DNA of 64,000 nt from Bin55 sp965205965 (GTDB lineage Bacteria > Pseudomonadota > Gammaproteobacteria > Pseudomonadales > Azotimanducaceae), in NCBI GenBank assembly GCA_965205965.1, contig CBDBHT010000005.1:1-64000 (forward strand). The letters run 5' to 3'. The translations under genes were made by a program, and so were the position numbers. The notes under the pieces are model-generated. The model was not told the DNA's origin and made no database searches. It saw nothing but the letters and a program-made list of their open reading frames with translations. Position 1 is the stretch's first letter. Every line of letters starts with the position of its first letter. Below are positions 46,593 through 56,826 of the stretch, piece after piece.

Positions 46593-46882
46593 ATAGAAAC
46601 GATGGCTTAGACTAGCGGATGGTTGTGGCCACGGTCATGCGTGGGTTCTGGATCACTGGTGCATTCGGGAAGGTTGCTGGTGCGGATATCAAACGTCTTC
46701 AACGACGGCTTCAGAAGCATGAGTCCGTCCGCACGATGTTGTGTCCTCCGTAAAACACCAAATGGTGTTCTATGACGCCTAAAAATGTTCTCAATTCATC
46801 TGAAAAAACGTATCCGTCGAAATCTCTCCGTATTTTCTGCTTCAGAGATGTCCATATGAAACGAATCTTCATGTGTAATGAA
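46593..46882. other. Leader region upstream of guaB
   Basis: About 290 bases between the short repeat and the guaB promoter. A leftward 68-codon frame (46711-46917) overlaps the promoter and is not considered a gene. Nothing else was seen. Confidence 0.4.
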
Positions 46883-46910
46883 TTCACATTAGCACCGATA
46901 TATCTATAAT
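46883..46910 (+). promoter_or_regulatory. Candidate guaB operon promoter
   Basis: TTCACA (46883-46888) and TATAAT (46905-46910) are 16 bases apart, ending 25 bases before the guaB ATG. This fits a sigma-70 promoter with one mismatch in the -35 box. Confidence 0.6.
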
Positions 46911-46935
46911 GCTGCAACCGAAAGCGAGGCGTTAA

Positions 46936-48420
46936 ATGTTGCGAATAGCCTACGAAGCACTTACGTTCGACGATGTGTTGCTTCGGCCTGCGTATTCGGA
47001 AATCCTACCGGCTGCTGTTTCTATAGCAACCTATCTCACTAAAAACATCCCGCTTAATATTCCATTGGTTTCTGCGGCCATGGATTCAGTCACTGAATCG
47101 CGCCTTGCCATCGCACTAGCTCAAGAAGGAGGCATCGGATTCGTTCACAAAAATCTTTCGATTGGTGATCAAGCACGGGAAGTTCGGGCGGTTAAGAAAT
47201 TTGAAACGGGGGTGATTAAAGATCCGATCACGATTAGTCCCAATGCTTCCGTTCGAGAACTGCTTAACCTGACTATTGAACACAACATCTCCGGTGTACC
47301 CGTGGTTCGCGGCAAGGAACTCGTTGGAATTGTCACACATCGAGACATTCGTTTCGAGAAGCGGCTTGATGCGCGCGTCTTCGAGGTTATGACGCCTAAA
47401 GAGAAGTTGATTACAGCAACCGAATCTGCTTCTTTTGAAGAGATAACCGATCTCCTTCATGAACATAGGATTGAAAAAATCTTGCTCATCAATGGACATG
47501 ATGAACTTCGCGGAATGGTCACCGTCAAGGATATTGAGAAATCTCAGAAGTTTCCCAATGCATGTAAGGACCAGCAGGGACAGTTACGTGTTGGCGCATC
47601 CGTGGGAACGAGTGAAGACAATGACGAGCGCGTTGATGCCTTAGTTGAGGCGGGAGTCGATGTAATTGTGGTCGATTCTGCACATGGGCACAGCAAAAAG
47701 GTACTCGACCGAATTAGCTGGATTAAACAGAAATATAATCATATAGATGTAATTGGTGGGAATGTCGCGACTACTGAAGGCGCACGAGCATTGCTGGATG
47801 CCGGAGTTAATGCGGTAAAGGTTGGAATCGGTCCGGGAAGCATTTGTACGACGCGGGTAGTTTCTGGTGTTGGCATTCCTCAGATTACCGCAATTGCGCA
47901 GGTGGCAGATGTAGTAACTAAAAGCGAAATACCAGTGATTGCGGACGGCGGCATTCGATATTCCGGAGACATTGCTAAATCAATAGCAGTGGGAGCAAGT
48001 TGCGTGATGGTTGGATCATTGCTTGCTGGTACGGATGAGGCACCAGGAGAAGTAGATCTATACCATGGCCAGACGTACAAGTCGTATCGAGGAATGGGTA
48101 GCGTTGGAGCGATGGAAGAAAACTACGGATCTGCTGATCGATACTTTCAAGGGGACTTTGTAAATAATGGCAAATTGGTACCAGAAGGAATCGAGGGACG
48201 CGTCCCGTACCGTGGTCCGGTAAGCCCTATCATTCATCAATTGATGGGGGGATTGCGAGCCGCCATGGGCTATACGGGCTGTGAAGATATTGAGCAAATG
48301 CAAACCAACGCGCAGCTAGTGGCTGTATCTTCTGCAAGTGTTTCCGAGGGACACGTTCACGATGTCGAAATCACCAAGGAAGCCCCCAATTATCCTGGCA
48401 AATATTCCAGTAGCAATTAA
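46936..48420 (+). CDS. guaB: Inosine-5'-monophosphate dehydrogenase
   Basis: It oxidises IMP to XMP with NAD, the first committed step to GMP. The 494 residues form a TIM barrel interrupted by a CBS pair (about residues 95-205, including ISGVPVVRGKELVGIVTHRDIR). The catalytic loop is GPGSICTTR with Cys304, next to the E. coli position. The flap RGMGSVGAMEENYGSADRYFQ is also present. It starts 25 bases after a good promoter and is followed by guaA after 15 bases, so guaBA are one operon, as in E. coli. Confidence 0.96.
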   Translation: MLRIAYEALTFDDVLLRPAYSEILPAAVSIATYLTKNIPLNIPLVSAAMDSVTESRLAIALAQEGGIGFVHKNLSIGDQAREVRAVKKFETGVIKDPITISPNASVRELLNLTIEHNISGVPVVRGKELVGIVTHRDIRFEKRLDARVFEVMTPKEKLITATESASFEEITDLLHEHRIEKILLINGHDELRGMVTVKDIEKSQKFPNACKDQQGQLRVGASVGTSEDNDERVDALVEAGVDVIVVDSAHGHSKKVLDRISWIKQKYNHIDVIGGNVATTEGARALLDAGVNAVKVGIGPGSICTTRVVSGVGIPQITAIAQVADVVTKSEIPVIADGGIRYSGDIAKSIAVGASCVMVGSLLAGTDEAPGEVDLYHGQTYKSYRGMGSVGAMEENYGSADRYFQGDFVNNGKLVPEGIEGRVPYRGPVSPIIHQLMGGLRAAMGYTGCEDIEQMQTNAQLVAVSSASVSEGHVHDVEITKEAPNYPGKYSSSN

Positions 48421-48435
48421 CGTTCAATTAACGCG

Positions 48436-50001
48436 TTGGTTCAAAAACACGAACACAACATCGATCAAATCCTAGTCATTGACTATGGCTCGCAGTATAC
48501 GCAGCTTATTGCTCGGCGAATCCGCGATCTAGGCGTGTACTGTGAGATTTATCCATTTGACGTCAGCGACGAACAGATCACGGCCTGTGCACCTAAAGGT
48601 GTTGTTCTTTCGGGTGGTCCGGAAACCGTCACGGGGCAACTATCGCCACGTGTCCCCCAGCCAATTCTTAATGCGCGTATTCCCATACTCGGAATATGTT
48701 ACGGAATGCAGGCTCTGGCGAAGGAGTTCGGTGGGTGTGTCGAGCAGTCCAGTATTCGAGAATTTGGCCACACTCATATTGAAAACATTGCCGACGAATC
48801 ATTGCTTTCGGGTTTTGGGAATCCTTTAGATGTTTGGATGAGTCATGGAGATCGCGTAACGATCTTGCCCAGTGGATTCCGCGTAATTGCCTCGACGATC
48901 AATGCACCGATTGCCGCGATGGAAAATACGTGTCGACGGTACTACGGATTGCAATTCCATCCAGAGGTAACTCACACGGATTGCGGTATTGAGATTATTA
49001 AACGTTTCGTTCTGGAAAGTTGCGGTGCTGAAAGACATTGGACCGTTAAGAATATTGCTGATGACGCAATAGCAGAAGCACGAGAAACTATAGGTGATGA
49101 TAATGTCGTACTTGGACTGTCAGGTGGCGTAGATTCTTCCGTTGTAGCTGCGCTTCTGTCGCGTGCAGTGGTTGATCAATTGACTTGCATATTCGTGGAT
49201 AACGGCTTATTGCGCAAAGGCGAACGGGAGGAAGTGGAGCGGAATTTCGCTCTAAGTAGTGCTTTATCCCTCAACCTCAAAATCGTAGATGCCTCTGACA
49301 AGTTCCTTAGTGCGCTGATGGGAATACGGGAACCGGAAGCTAAACGAAAAATAATTGGCGAAACGTTCATTCAAGTTTTTGAGCAGGAAGCAAGCCAGCT
49401 TAAGGGCGTCAGATATCTAGCACAAGGTACGATATACCCTGACGTTGTTGAATCGGCTGCGACGAAGTGGGGTAAATCTCATGTGATCAAGTCGCATCAT
49501 AATGTTGGGGGGCTTCCCGATCGACTGGGGCTTTCACTGATAGAACCTTTACGCAGGCTTTTTAAGGACGAAGTCCGTAAAGTCGGATTGTCTCTGGGCC
49601 TGCCGCGTGAGTTGGTATTCCGCCATCCCTTTCCGGGACCGGGCTTGGCGGTACGCGTAGTCGGTGAAGTTACCCACGAAGCTTTAGCGGTTTTACGGGA
49701 AGCCGATGCGATATTTATCGACGAGCTCCGACAAGCCGGTTATTACAACCAAATCAGTCAGGCGTTCGCAGTCTTTCTTCCCATACGATCGGTTGGCGTT
49801 GTCGGCGATGCGAGAAGATACGCGCACATAATCGCACTTCGCGCGGTTGAAACTACCGACTTCATGACCGCAAAATGTGCGGATTTGCCGCAGTCTTTTA
49901 TCGAACGCGTTGCAAATCGAATACTCAATGAATCAACGGACGTTTCAAGGGTCGTTTATGACGTTACCAGCAAGCCGCCGGCGACCATTGAATGGGAGTA
50001 A
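48436..50001 (+). CDS. guaA: GMP synthase (glutamine-hydrolysing)
   Basis: It converts XMP to GMP with glutamine and ATP. The N-terminal class I amidotransferase domain has the nucleophile Cys88 in LGICYGMQ and the catalytic His in LQFHPEVTH. The ATP pyrophosphatase domain has the PP-loop LGLSGGVDSSVVA (about residue 225-237). The C-terminal dimerisation domain ends with the conserved KPPATIEWE. The start is taken as TTG at 48436, since no ATG or GTG fits and the following sequence aligns with the family start; no strong ribosome site is visible, so it may rely on coupling with guaB. Length 521 is normal. Confidence 0.95.
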   Translation: MVQKHEHNIDQILVIDYGSQYTQLIARRIRDLGVYCEIYPFDVSDEQITACAPKGVVLSGGPETVTGQLSPRVPQPILNARIPILGICYGMQALAKEFGGCVEQSSIREFGHTHIENIADESLLSGFGNPLDVWMSHGDRVTILPSGFRVIASTINAPIAAMENTCRRYYGLQFHPEVTHTDCGIEIIKRFVLESCGAERHWTVKNIADDAIAEARETIGDDNVVLGLSGGVDSSVVAALLSRAVVDQLTCIFVDNGLLRKGEREEVERNFALSSALSLNLKIVDASDKFLSALMGIREPEAKRKIIGETFIQVFEQEASQLKGVRYLAQGTIYPDVVESAATKWGKSHVIKSHHNVGGLPDRLGLSLIEPLRRLFKDEVRKVGLSLGLPRELVFRHPFPGPGLAVRVVGEVTHEALAVLREADAIFIDELRQAGYYNQISQAFAVFLPIRSVGVVGDARRYAHIIALRAVETTDFMTAKCADLPQSFIERVANRILNESTDVSRVVYDVTSKPPATIEWE

Positions 50002-50077
50002 CACTACATAATTCAGGCATGTGCTTTCTAGTATTTCATCGTACGAATTTATTTTCTTGCCTAAGGAAAAGCATGAC

Positions 50078-52111
50078 ATGGCATATACAACGAGCGACAT
50101 AAGAAATATTGCCCTAATTGGAGCTAGTGGTTCTGGCAAAACGCTGCTTACGGAGGTGCTGTTGCATTCGTCAGAAGCGATTCCAACGGCCGGAACTATC
50201 GAAGCCGGTACAACGGTATCGGATTACGATGATCGAGAGAGATCAGCGCAGTATTCCATCAATCCTACGATTTGTTGCGCTGATTATGGAAATACGCACG
50301 TCAACATTATTGACGCACCTGGTAATCGTGACTTTATTGGCAGAACTCTTTCGGTGCTTCCAGCGGTTGAAACCGCTGTAATCGTTATTGATGCGCATAG
50401 CGGTATCAATGCCAGTACGATCCAACTCATGAAACTAGCCTCCGAACGAAATCTATGTCGCATGATTGTCATCAATAAGATTGATCTAGAGAACGCGGAC
50501 GTCAGCGGGGTTTTAGACGACGTTCAAGCCACGTTCGGAACCGAATGTTTGCCGATCAATCTTCCAAACGCCGATCTTTCCGAGGTGGTGGATTGCTATT
50601 TCCGGCTAAGTGAGAATGAAACTCTATTCGACTCCGTGGAGGGAGCTCACAATCGTATCGTCGATCAAGTTGTAGAGATGGATGAAGAACTCATGGAACT
50701 CTACCTTGAGGAAGAAGAACTGCCGATTGAGAAACTTCACGGGGCATTTGAAAGTGCTTTACGCGACGGCCATCTCATCCCGGTATGTTTTGCTTCCGCA
50801 TTGACGGGGTCTGGTATATCAGATCTTCTGGAGATTATCGATAAAGGGATACCCAATCCTTTGGAAGGTAATACGGCACCATTTGTTCAAGGAGCAGAAG
50901 CCACTCCAGTCGATCTGAGTGCTGGCCAAGAAGGAGGTGCGTTGGCGCATGTGTTCAAAATTGAAATCGATCCGTTTCGCGGCCAACTTGGAGTGTTTCG
51001 TGTCCATAGGGGAAGGCTGCAAACGGGTGGCCAGTTATACATGGGTAATTCGAAGAAGGCACTAAAAGTCGCACACATTCTGCAGTTGAATGGGAAGAGG
51101 CAAACCGAGATCGATCAGGCGGTATCTGGTGATATCGCAGCCCTTCCTCGCATTCAGGAAGTTGCTTACAACGACGTTCTTCGTGATTCTCGCGACGAAA
51201 GTGACATCAGATACAACGGAATTCCAATTCCTTCACCGGTATTCGGGTTGGCAGTGAAGACCAATGACGATGCCGACGCGCAAAAAATTTCTGACGCGTT
51301 GCATACCGTGGCCGCTGAGGACCCGTCGCTCCTCGTTGAACATGTTGCGGCACTTCAGGAGACCGTGCTCCGAGGTATGGGCGAAATGCATCTGAGAGAA
51401 GTTTTAGACGCAATCAAAGAACAATCGGGCATTAATATCGAAACGTCGTTTCCGTCGATACCCTATCGAGAGACCGTTACGACAAAAGCGGAGGGATACC
51501 ACCGACATAAGAAACAGACTGGCGGTGCAGGGCAGTTCGGCGAGGTCCATCTTCGAATCGAACCGTTGCAAAGAGGAGAAGGGTTCGAATTCGTTAATCG
51601 GGTTGTTGGTGGAGTTATACCAGCACCGTTCATTCCGGCTGTTGAGAAAGGCGTTCGCGAAGTCATGCAATCTGGAGCCATCTCGGGTCACGAGATACAG
51701 GACGTCTGTGTGATGGTTTACGACGGTAAACATCACGCCGTGGATTCGAAAGAAGTGGCTTTCGTCCAAGCTGGTAAGCGCGCTTTTATGAACGCCATTG
51801 CGAAAGCCAAACCGATCGTGATGGAACCCGTGGTTAACGTAACGATCGTGGTCCCGAGTGAGTGCATGGGCGACGTAGCGGGTGATCTTTCATCGATGGG
51901 AGGCATGGTTAAGGGGACGAATATGCTTCCTGGAAACGCCGTCGAGATCGAAGGTCAAGCTCCGTTGCGAGAAGTGCAGGAATATTACTCCCGGTTGAAA
52001 TCCATATCAGGCGGTGAGGGGGACATGTCGATCGAATTCTGTCATTACGCAAGGGTTCAACCAGAATTACAGGCTGAACTGGCGTCATCATTCCAGCCGA
52101 TTGAAGAATAA
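50078..52111 (+). CDS. EF-G-like translational GTPase (second EF-G type)
   Basis: About 677 residues with the five-domain EF-G layout. The P-loop is GASGSGKT (15-22) and the G3 region is IDAPGNRDFIGR, where canonical EF-G has DTPGH, so the catalytic His of canonical EF-G is missing. G4 is NKID. Domain IV has KKQTGGAGQFGEVHLRIEP. GASGSGKT in place of AHxDAGKT and the missing DTPGH place it with the EF-G-like/EF-G2 paralogues rather than the main fusA product. The start at 50078 (MAYTTSDIRNIALIG) is chosen by family; the frame is open from 50021. It sits between guaA and tadA, an unusual place. Confidence 0.88.
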   Translation: MAYTTSDIRNIALIGASGSGKTLLTEVLLHSSEAIPTAGTIEAGTTVSDYDDRERSAQYSINPTICCADYGNTHVNIIDAPGNRDFIGRTLSVLPAVETAVIVIDAHSGINASTIQLMKLASERNLCRMIVINKIDLENADVSGVLDDVQATFGTECLPINLPNADLSEVVDCYFRLSENETLFDSVEGAHNRIVDQVVEMDEELMELYLEEEELPIEKLHGAFESALRDGHLIPVCFASALTGSGISDLLEIIDKGIPNPLEGNTAPFVQGAEATPVDLSAGQEGGALAHVFKIEIDPFRGQLGVFRVHRGRLQTGGQLYMGNSKKALKVAHILQLNGKRQTEIDQAVSGDIAALPRIQEVAYNDVLRDSRDESDIRYNGIPIPSPVFGLAVKTNDDADAQKISDALHTVAAEDPSLLVEHVAALQETVLRGMGEMHLREVLDAIKEQSGINIETSFPSIPYRETVTTKAEGYHRHKKQTGGAGQFGEVHLRIEPLQRGEGFEFVNRVVGGVIPAPFIPAVEKGVREVMQSGAISGHEIQDVCVMVYDGKHHAVDSKEVAFVQAGKRAFMNAIAKAKPIVMEPVVNVTIVVPSECMGDVAGDLSSMGGMVKGTNMLPGNAVEIEGQAPLREVQEYYSRLKSISGGEGDMSIEFCHYARVQPELQAELASSFQPIEE

Positions 52112-52116
52112 AGATC

Positions 52117-52635
52117 TTGGATTACCCATCCAGAATAAGGGTGAGTAGTACACGTAGCGTGGATGAACGCGATATCGCGTTCATGCGCGAAGCCTTGGCC
52201 AAGGCTTATGAAGCGAGAAAGGTTGGTGAAGTTCCCGTCGGTGCGTTAGTAGTACGAGCGGGCGAAGTCATAGGCCATGGTTTTAACTGTCCAATTAATA
52301 GTGTCGACCCGACGCATCATGCCGAAATAGAAGCAATACGTGCGGCGGCTGGAAAGGTCGAAAACTATCGCCTTGTTGACTGTACGTTGTACGTAACCGT
52401 AGAACCTTGCTTGATGTGCATTAGCGCGATGGTGCATGCACGTATCGGACATTTGGTATTTGGAGCTCGACAACCTAAAACAGGAGCGATTATCAGTACG
52501 ATGGAAGCATTGAGCTTTCCTAGTTTCAACCACAGATTTAGTTATAGGGAGGGCGTACTTGCTGAAGAGTGTCGTGCACTAATGCAGGAGTTCTTTCGAG
52601 CAAAGCGAGCGCATAGTCAGGAGCTCCTCGCATAA
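52117..52635 (+). CDS. tadA: tRNA-specific adenosine deaminase TadA
   Basis: It deaminates A34 to inosine in tRNA-Arg(ACG). The zinc site is H68-A-E70 (HHAEIEAIR) with the catalytic glutamate, and P97-C98-L-M-C101. The C-terminal part has FGARQPKTGAI and the FNHRFSYREGVL region that binds the anticodon loop. The 172-residue frame starts with TTG at 52117; a GTG at 52141 would give 164 residues and is equally plausible. It follows the EF-G-like gene after 5 bases and precedes purL by 14, so it is in the guaB operon. In E. coli tadA also lies near purL. Confidence 0.93.
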   Translation: MDYPSRIRVSSTRSVDERDIAFMREALAKAYEARKVGEVPVGALVVRAGEVIGHGFNCPINSVDPTHHAEIEAIRAAAGKVENYRLVDCTLYVTVEPCLMCISAMVHARIGHLVFGARQPKTGAIISTMEALSFPSFNHRFSYREGVLAEECRALMQEFFRAKRAHSQELLA

Positions 52636-52649
52636 GACATAATGCTGTC

Positions 52650-55600
52650 GTGAATATTCCTGATTCATCCAATAGTTCCATCGGTCTTTTGATGTTGCGC
52701 GGTCCACCGTGCTATTCCGCCAACCGCTTGCAAAGCCTTCGTCGCAAGCTCGGTCTCATTGACGCAAAAGCTAATTCAATCTATGCCGAGTACGTGCATT
52801 TTCTGCATGTTCAGTCAGCACTTAGCGAGTCCGAGCATAAAGCTATTCGATTCCTTCTTGATTACAGGGATGAGGAATACCCTGTTGCGGAATCTCTAGA
52901 AACGTCCTGTTTGGTTGTTCCGAGAATAGGGACGATCTCTCCCTGGTCGAGTAAAGCTACCGACATATTCCGGCTGTGCGGTGCAACTAACGTCGTACGA
53001 GTGGAACGCGGCATTCGATGGTACGCCGATTACTGGATCGATGAATTCACCGCCGTGCTTCATGACCGGATGACTCAAACGGTTATTGAAGAAAGCGATA
53101 TCTATTTATTGTTCAGCCGTCCTCTGGGGCGATCGTTGCGTTTCATCAAAGAAAAACCAACGCTTTATGAGGGGCTAAAGCAAGCTAACAAAACTTTAGG
53201 ACTGGCACTTTCGAACGACGAATTACAGTATTTAGAAAAGACGTTTTCGAGCTCAAATCGTAGTCCAACGGACGCAGAGCTCATGATGTTTGCTCAAGCA
53301 AATTCGGAGCACTGCCGGCACAAAATTTTCAACGCAACTTGGACGGTGGACGGTGAAAGACAGTCGGTTTCCTTGTTCCAAATGATTCGCAATACGTATC
53401 GACACACAAATGGTCGCGGCATTTTGTCCGCCTATAGAGACAACGCGGCCGTTATCAATTCAGGCGTGGGTTCGCGTTTCTTACCGGACCCGTCCGACGG
53501 AGTTTATCGAAAGACTACTGATCCTTTACATGTCCTGATGAAAGTAGAAACGCATAACCATCCCACGGCCATTGCACCTTATCCGGGGGCTGCAACGGGA
53601 TCTGGTGGAGAAATTCGCGATGAGGGATCAGTTGGTCGCGGTTCAAAACCTAAGGCGGGATTGGTTGGCTTTACCACGTCTCACTTGGAAATTCCTGAAG
53701 ATGAACAGCCTTGGGAGTTGCAAATGGGGAAGCCAGGACGAATTTCATCAGCATTGGAAATCATGCTCGAAGGTCCGATCGGAGCCGCAAGTTTCAATAA
53801 CGAGTATGGTCGTCCGGCAATATGCGGCTATTTCCGAACGTTTGAAGCAAATAGCAACGGCGGTTTTCGGTGGGGATACCACAAGCCGGTGATGATCGCA
53901 GGGGGGCTTGGAGGAGTATTCGAAGACCATATTGATGCCGCACCGATACCTATCGGTACAAAGCTGATCGTACTTGGCGGGCCGGCGATGCTGATTGGGC
54001 TCGGTGGTGGTGCAGCGTCGAGTATGGCGTCCGGACAATCCACCGAAGATCTAGATTTCGGATCCGTTCAGCGTGACAATGCTGAAATTCAACGCCGATG
54101 CCAGGAAGTACTTGATACCTGTATATCCATGGGTTCGAATAATCCGATTCTGCTAGTTCACGATGTCGGTGCGGGTGGGCTATCGAATGCTTTTCCAGAG
54201 CTCGTCAATGACGCGCGTAAAGGTGGGGAATTTTGGCTAAGAGCTATCCCTAGTGCTGATTCGGGTATGTCGCCAATGGAAATTTGGTGTAACGAAGCGC
54301 AAGAACGTTACGTTCTCGCCGTAGATCGGCGAGCAATCGATACTTTTGAAGCGATTTGCAACCGAGAACGCTGTCCGTTCGCGATAGTAGGTGAAGCAAC
54401 CGATTCTGGTTCCATTAAATTGTTGGACGACAACACCGGTGAATACGCGGTGGACGTCCCGCTTGAATTGCTGTTTGGCAAACCTCCAAAGACGCACGTC
54501 AAGTACAAGACGGTATCTCGTACTTTGCAACGGATAGATCTTCCGAAGCTAGATATCAATGAAGTAGTTCGGCGAGTACTAAGGTTTCCTTCGGTTGGCT
54601 CCAAAAAGTTTCTCGTCACAATCGGTGACCGAAGTATTACCGGTTTAGTTGCACAAGAGCAGATGATTGGTCCGTATCAAATTCCTGTTGCGGATGCAGC
54701 CGTGACTATTGCTGGATACGATACGTATAGTGGCGAAGCTATAGCTATGGGTGAGCGCTCACCCATAGCGGTTGTTAATCCTTCCGCCTCTGTGCGAATG
54801 GCAGTTTCGGAAGCGATCACCAACTTGGCGGGAGTATTGATTCCCTCTTTAGATTCAATAGTGCTTTCGGCGAACTGGATGGCGGCTGCAGGCTATGGAC
54901 AAGAAGATCAAGCACTTCGTGAAGCGGTTGAATCGGTCGGATTTGATTTTTGCCCACAACTCGGAATTGCCGTGCCGGTCGGTAAGGACAGTCTCTCAAT
55001 GCAAACGACATGGGAACAAGATGGGAATACGAATACCGTAATTTCCCCCGTTACGCTGGTAGTTTCGGCATTTTCACGCGTTGAGGATGTAAGGTATCTC
55101 GTAACTCCTCGATTGTCACGTGATGATTCAGAACTTTTTCTTTTGTCCATATCCGATAGGCATCGGCTCGGTGGTAGTGTCTTGGCTCAGGTTTATCGAT
55201 CAATCGGCGATCAAGTACCGGATGTCGAAGAGCCTGATGCGCTGAAACGATTGTTCGAGACGACACAGAAGTTGATCTTACAAAATTTGATCGCAAGCTG
55301 TCACGACCGATCCGATGGCGGTCTGTTTACGTGCGTTCTAGAAATGGCCCTCGCGGGTAGACGTGGCATTGATCTTGCTCTTGCCGGTAATTGGCACGAG
55401 GTATTGTTCAACGAGGAAATCGGAATCGTTATCGAAGTGGAGCAATGTCACGCCTCGCAGGTGACCGATATCTGCAAAACGGGAAAGATAGGAATTGAGC
55501 GGCTGGGGAGGACGTGTACGGAACGGTGTTTCACCATCGCCGTCAACGGAACGCCGATCTTTAACGAATCGATTAAAGAGCTTGAGAAGTTATGGGCTTA

Positions 55601-56531
55601 CACGAGTTACAAAATGCAACGGATGCGTGACAACACTGAATGTGCTGACGAAGAGTACGCGTTGATCGAGATAGGTGATAGTGGGTTGGCGGAACGATTG
55701 ATGTTTGACCCAGAGGAAGATGTGGCCTTGCCGTTCATAAATAAGGGCGTACGCCCGCGAGCTGCAATATTGAGAGACCAAGGAATCAATGGACAGACTG
55801 AGATGGCAGCGGCGTTTCATCGGGCGGGATTTGAGTGTGTTGATGTACATATGACGGATCTATTTAGCCAGCGGCGGTCACTAAATGAATTTAAAGTGCT
55901 AGCGGCTTGTGGTGGTTTCTCGTATGGCGACGTACTCGGTGGAGGTAGTGGCTGGGCGAAGTCGATCCTTCTTAACCAAAAAATGTCCGATCAGTTTGCT
56001 CTTTTTTTCGAAGATGGAGACACGCTTGCGCTTGGCGTCTGCAACGGTTGTCAGATGATGTCACGGCTGAGCAGTATTATCCCTGGTGCCGATTACTGGC
56101 CTCGGTTTGTACGCAATAAATCAGAACAATTCGAAGCAAGGACGGTGATGGTTAAAGTCATGCCTAGTGCATCGCCGTGGTTAGAGGGTATGTCCGATAG
56201 CATCATTGCTGTTCCCGTTGCACATGGAGAGGGGCGCACGAGCTTCAGGTACGAGACCCAGTACGAGGATTTTGATAAATCCCAATTACTGGCTTTCAGG
56301 TTTGTAGACGGGTATGGACGAATTACCTTAACGTATCCATTAAACCCCAATGGTTCTCGGGACGGTATAGCAGGCGTCACGTCAACTTCGGGACGCGTAC
56401 TGATTATGATGCCTCATCCGGAACGGCTCTTTCGAACGATTCAGAATACTTGGTATTCAACGCAAGCAAGAAATCGAGAAGATGGGCCATGGATGCGTCT
56501 CTTTCGAAATGCTAGAAAGGCTCTAGACTGA
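52650..56531 (+). CDS. purL: Phosphoribosylformylglycinamidine synthase (long form)
   Basis: It makes FGAM from FGAR, glutamine and ATP, the fourth step of purine synthesis. This is the single-chain gammaproteobacterial form of 1293 residues. The N-terminal PurS-like domain (about 1-140) is followed by the linker and the first AIRS domain (ANSEHCRHKIFNA, VETHNHPTAIAPYPGAATGSGGEIRDEG). The second AIRS domain begins at about 650. The class I amidotransferase at the end (about 1030-1293) has the Cys nucleophile in LGVCNGCQMM and the His/Glu pair in PHPERL. The start is GTG at 52650. It is the last gene of the guaB operon. Confidence 0.96.
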   Translation: MNIPDSSNSSIGLLMLRGPPCYSANRLQSLRRKLGLIDAKANSIYAEYVHFLHVQSALSESEHKAIRFLLDYRDEEYPVAESLETSCLVVPRIGTISPWSSKATDIFRLCGATNVVRVERGIRWYADYWIDEFTAVLHDRMTQTVIEESDIYLLFSRPLGRSLRFIKEKPTLYEGLKQANKTLGLALSNDELQYLEKTFSSSNRSPTDAELMMFAQANSEHCRHKIFNATWTVDGERQSVSLFQMIRNTYRHTNGRGILSAYRDNAAVINSGVGSRFLPDPSDGVYRKTTDPLHVLMKVETHNHPTAIAPYPGAATGSGGEIRDEGSVGRGSKPKAGLVGFTTSHLEIPEDEQPWELQMGKPGRISSALEIMLEGPIGAASFNNEYGRPAICGYFRTFEANSNGGFRWGYHKPVMIAGGLGGVFEDHIDAAPIPIGTKLIVLGGPAMLIGLGGGAASSMASGQSTEDLDFGSVQRDNAEIQRRCQEVLDTCISMGSNNPILLVHDVGAGGLSNAFPELVNDARKGGEFWLRAIPSADSGMSPMEIWCNEAQERYVLAVDRRAIDTFEAICNRERCPFAIVGEATDSGSIKLLDDNTGEYAVDVPLELLFGKPPKTHVKYKTVSRTLQRIDLPKLDINEVVRRVLRFPSVGSKKFLVTIGDRSITGLVAQEQMIGPYQIPVADAAVTIAGYDTYSGEAIAMGERSPIAVVNPSASVRMAVSEAITNLAGVLIPSLDSIVLSANWMAAAGYGQEDQALREAVESVGFDFCPQLGIAVPVGKDSLSMQTTWEQDGNTNTVISPVTLVVSAFSRVEDVRYLVTPRLSRDDSELFLLSISDRHRLGGSVLAQVYRSIGDQVPDVEEPDALKRLFETTQKLILQNLIASCHDRSDGGLFTCVLEMALAGRRGIDLALAGNWHEVLFNEEIGIVIEVEQCHASQVTDICKTGKIGIERLGRTCTERCFTIAVNGTPIFNESIKELEKLWAYTSYKMQRMRDNTECADEEYALIEIGDSGLAERLMFDPEEDVALPFINKGVRPRAAILRDQGINGQTEMAAAFHRAGFECVDVHMTDLFSQRRSLNEFKVLAACGGFSYGDVLGGGSGWAKSILLNQKMSDQFALFFEDGDTLALGVCNGCQMMSRLSSIIPGADYWPRFVRNKSEQFEARTVMVKVMPSASPWLEGMSDSIIAVPVAHGEGRTSFRYETQYEDFDKSQLLAFRFVDGYGRITLTYPLNPNGSRDGIAGVTSTSGRVLIMMPHPERLFRTIQNTWYSTQARNREDGPWMRLFRNARKALD

Positions 56532-56618
56532 GTTGTTGAGTAAGCCGTGACGGTCTATTTAAGCTTTCCTCGTATCGAACACGGTAGGAAAAGAATTGGG
56601 TCCGAGTAAGTAGGGTAT
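56532..56618. other. purL downstream region
   Basis: A short spacer with no clear terminator hairpin before the 208-bp element. Confidence 0.4.
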
Positions 56619-56826
56619 TAGCAATTCCCCGTATAGCCTAAACGCCGCTATTAGTCTGGACTTTCAGGATTGGGTTTCGCGGTAATAGTGGCAGTATCGG
56701 TACCCGGAACCTGTCTCACCACCCGACGAAATGCCGTGTGGAATGCTTGTAAACGCTGATTTCACGTACTAAAACACGGAAAGACCGGCACCAAGCCCAA
56801 ATCAATAACTATACGGGGAATTGCTG
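56619..56826 (+). repeat. 208-bp inverted-repeat element, copy 3 (MITE)
   Basis: The ends are TAGCAATTCCCCGTATAG (first base changed) and CTATACGGGGAATTGCTG. It is flanked by GTAGGGTAT (56610-56618) and GTAGGATAT (56827-56835), a 9-bp target duplication with one later mutation. It is more diverged inside than copy 2 (the ATG of the vestigial leader is lost), so it is probably older. Confidence 0.85.
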
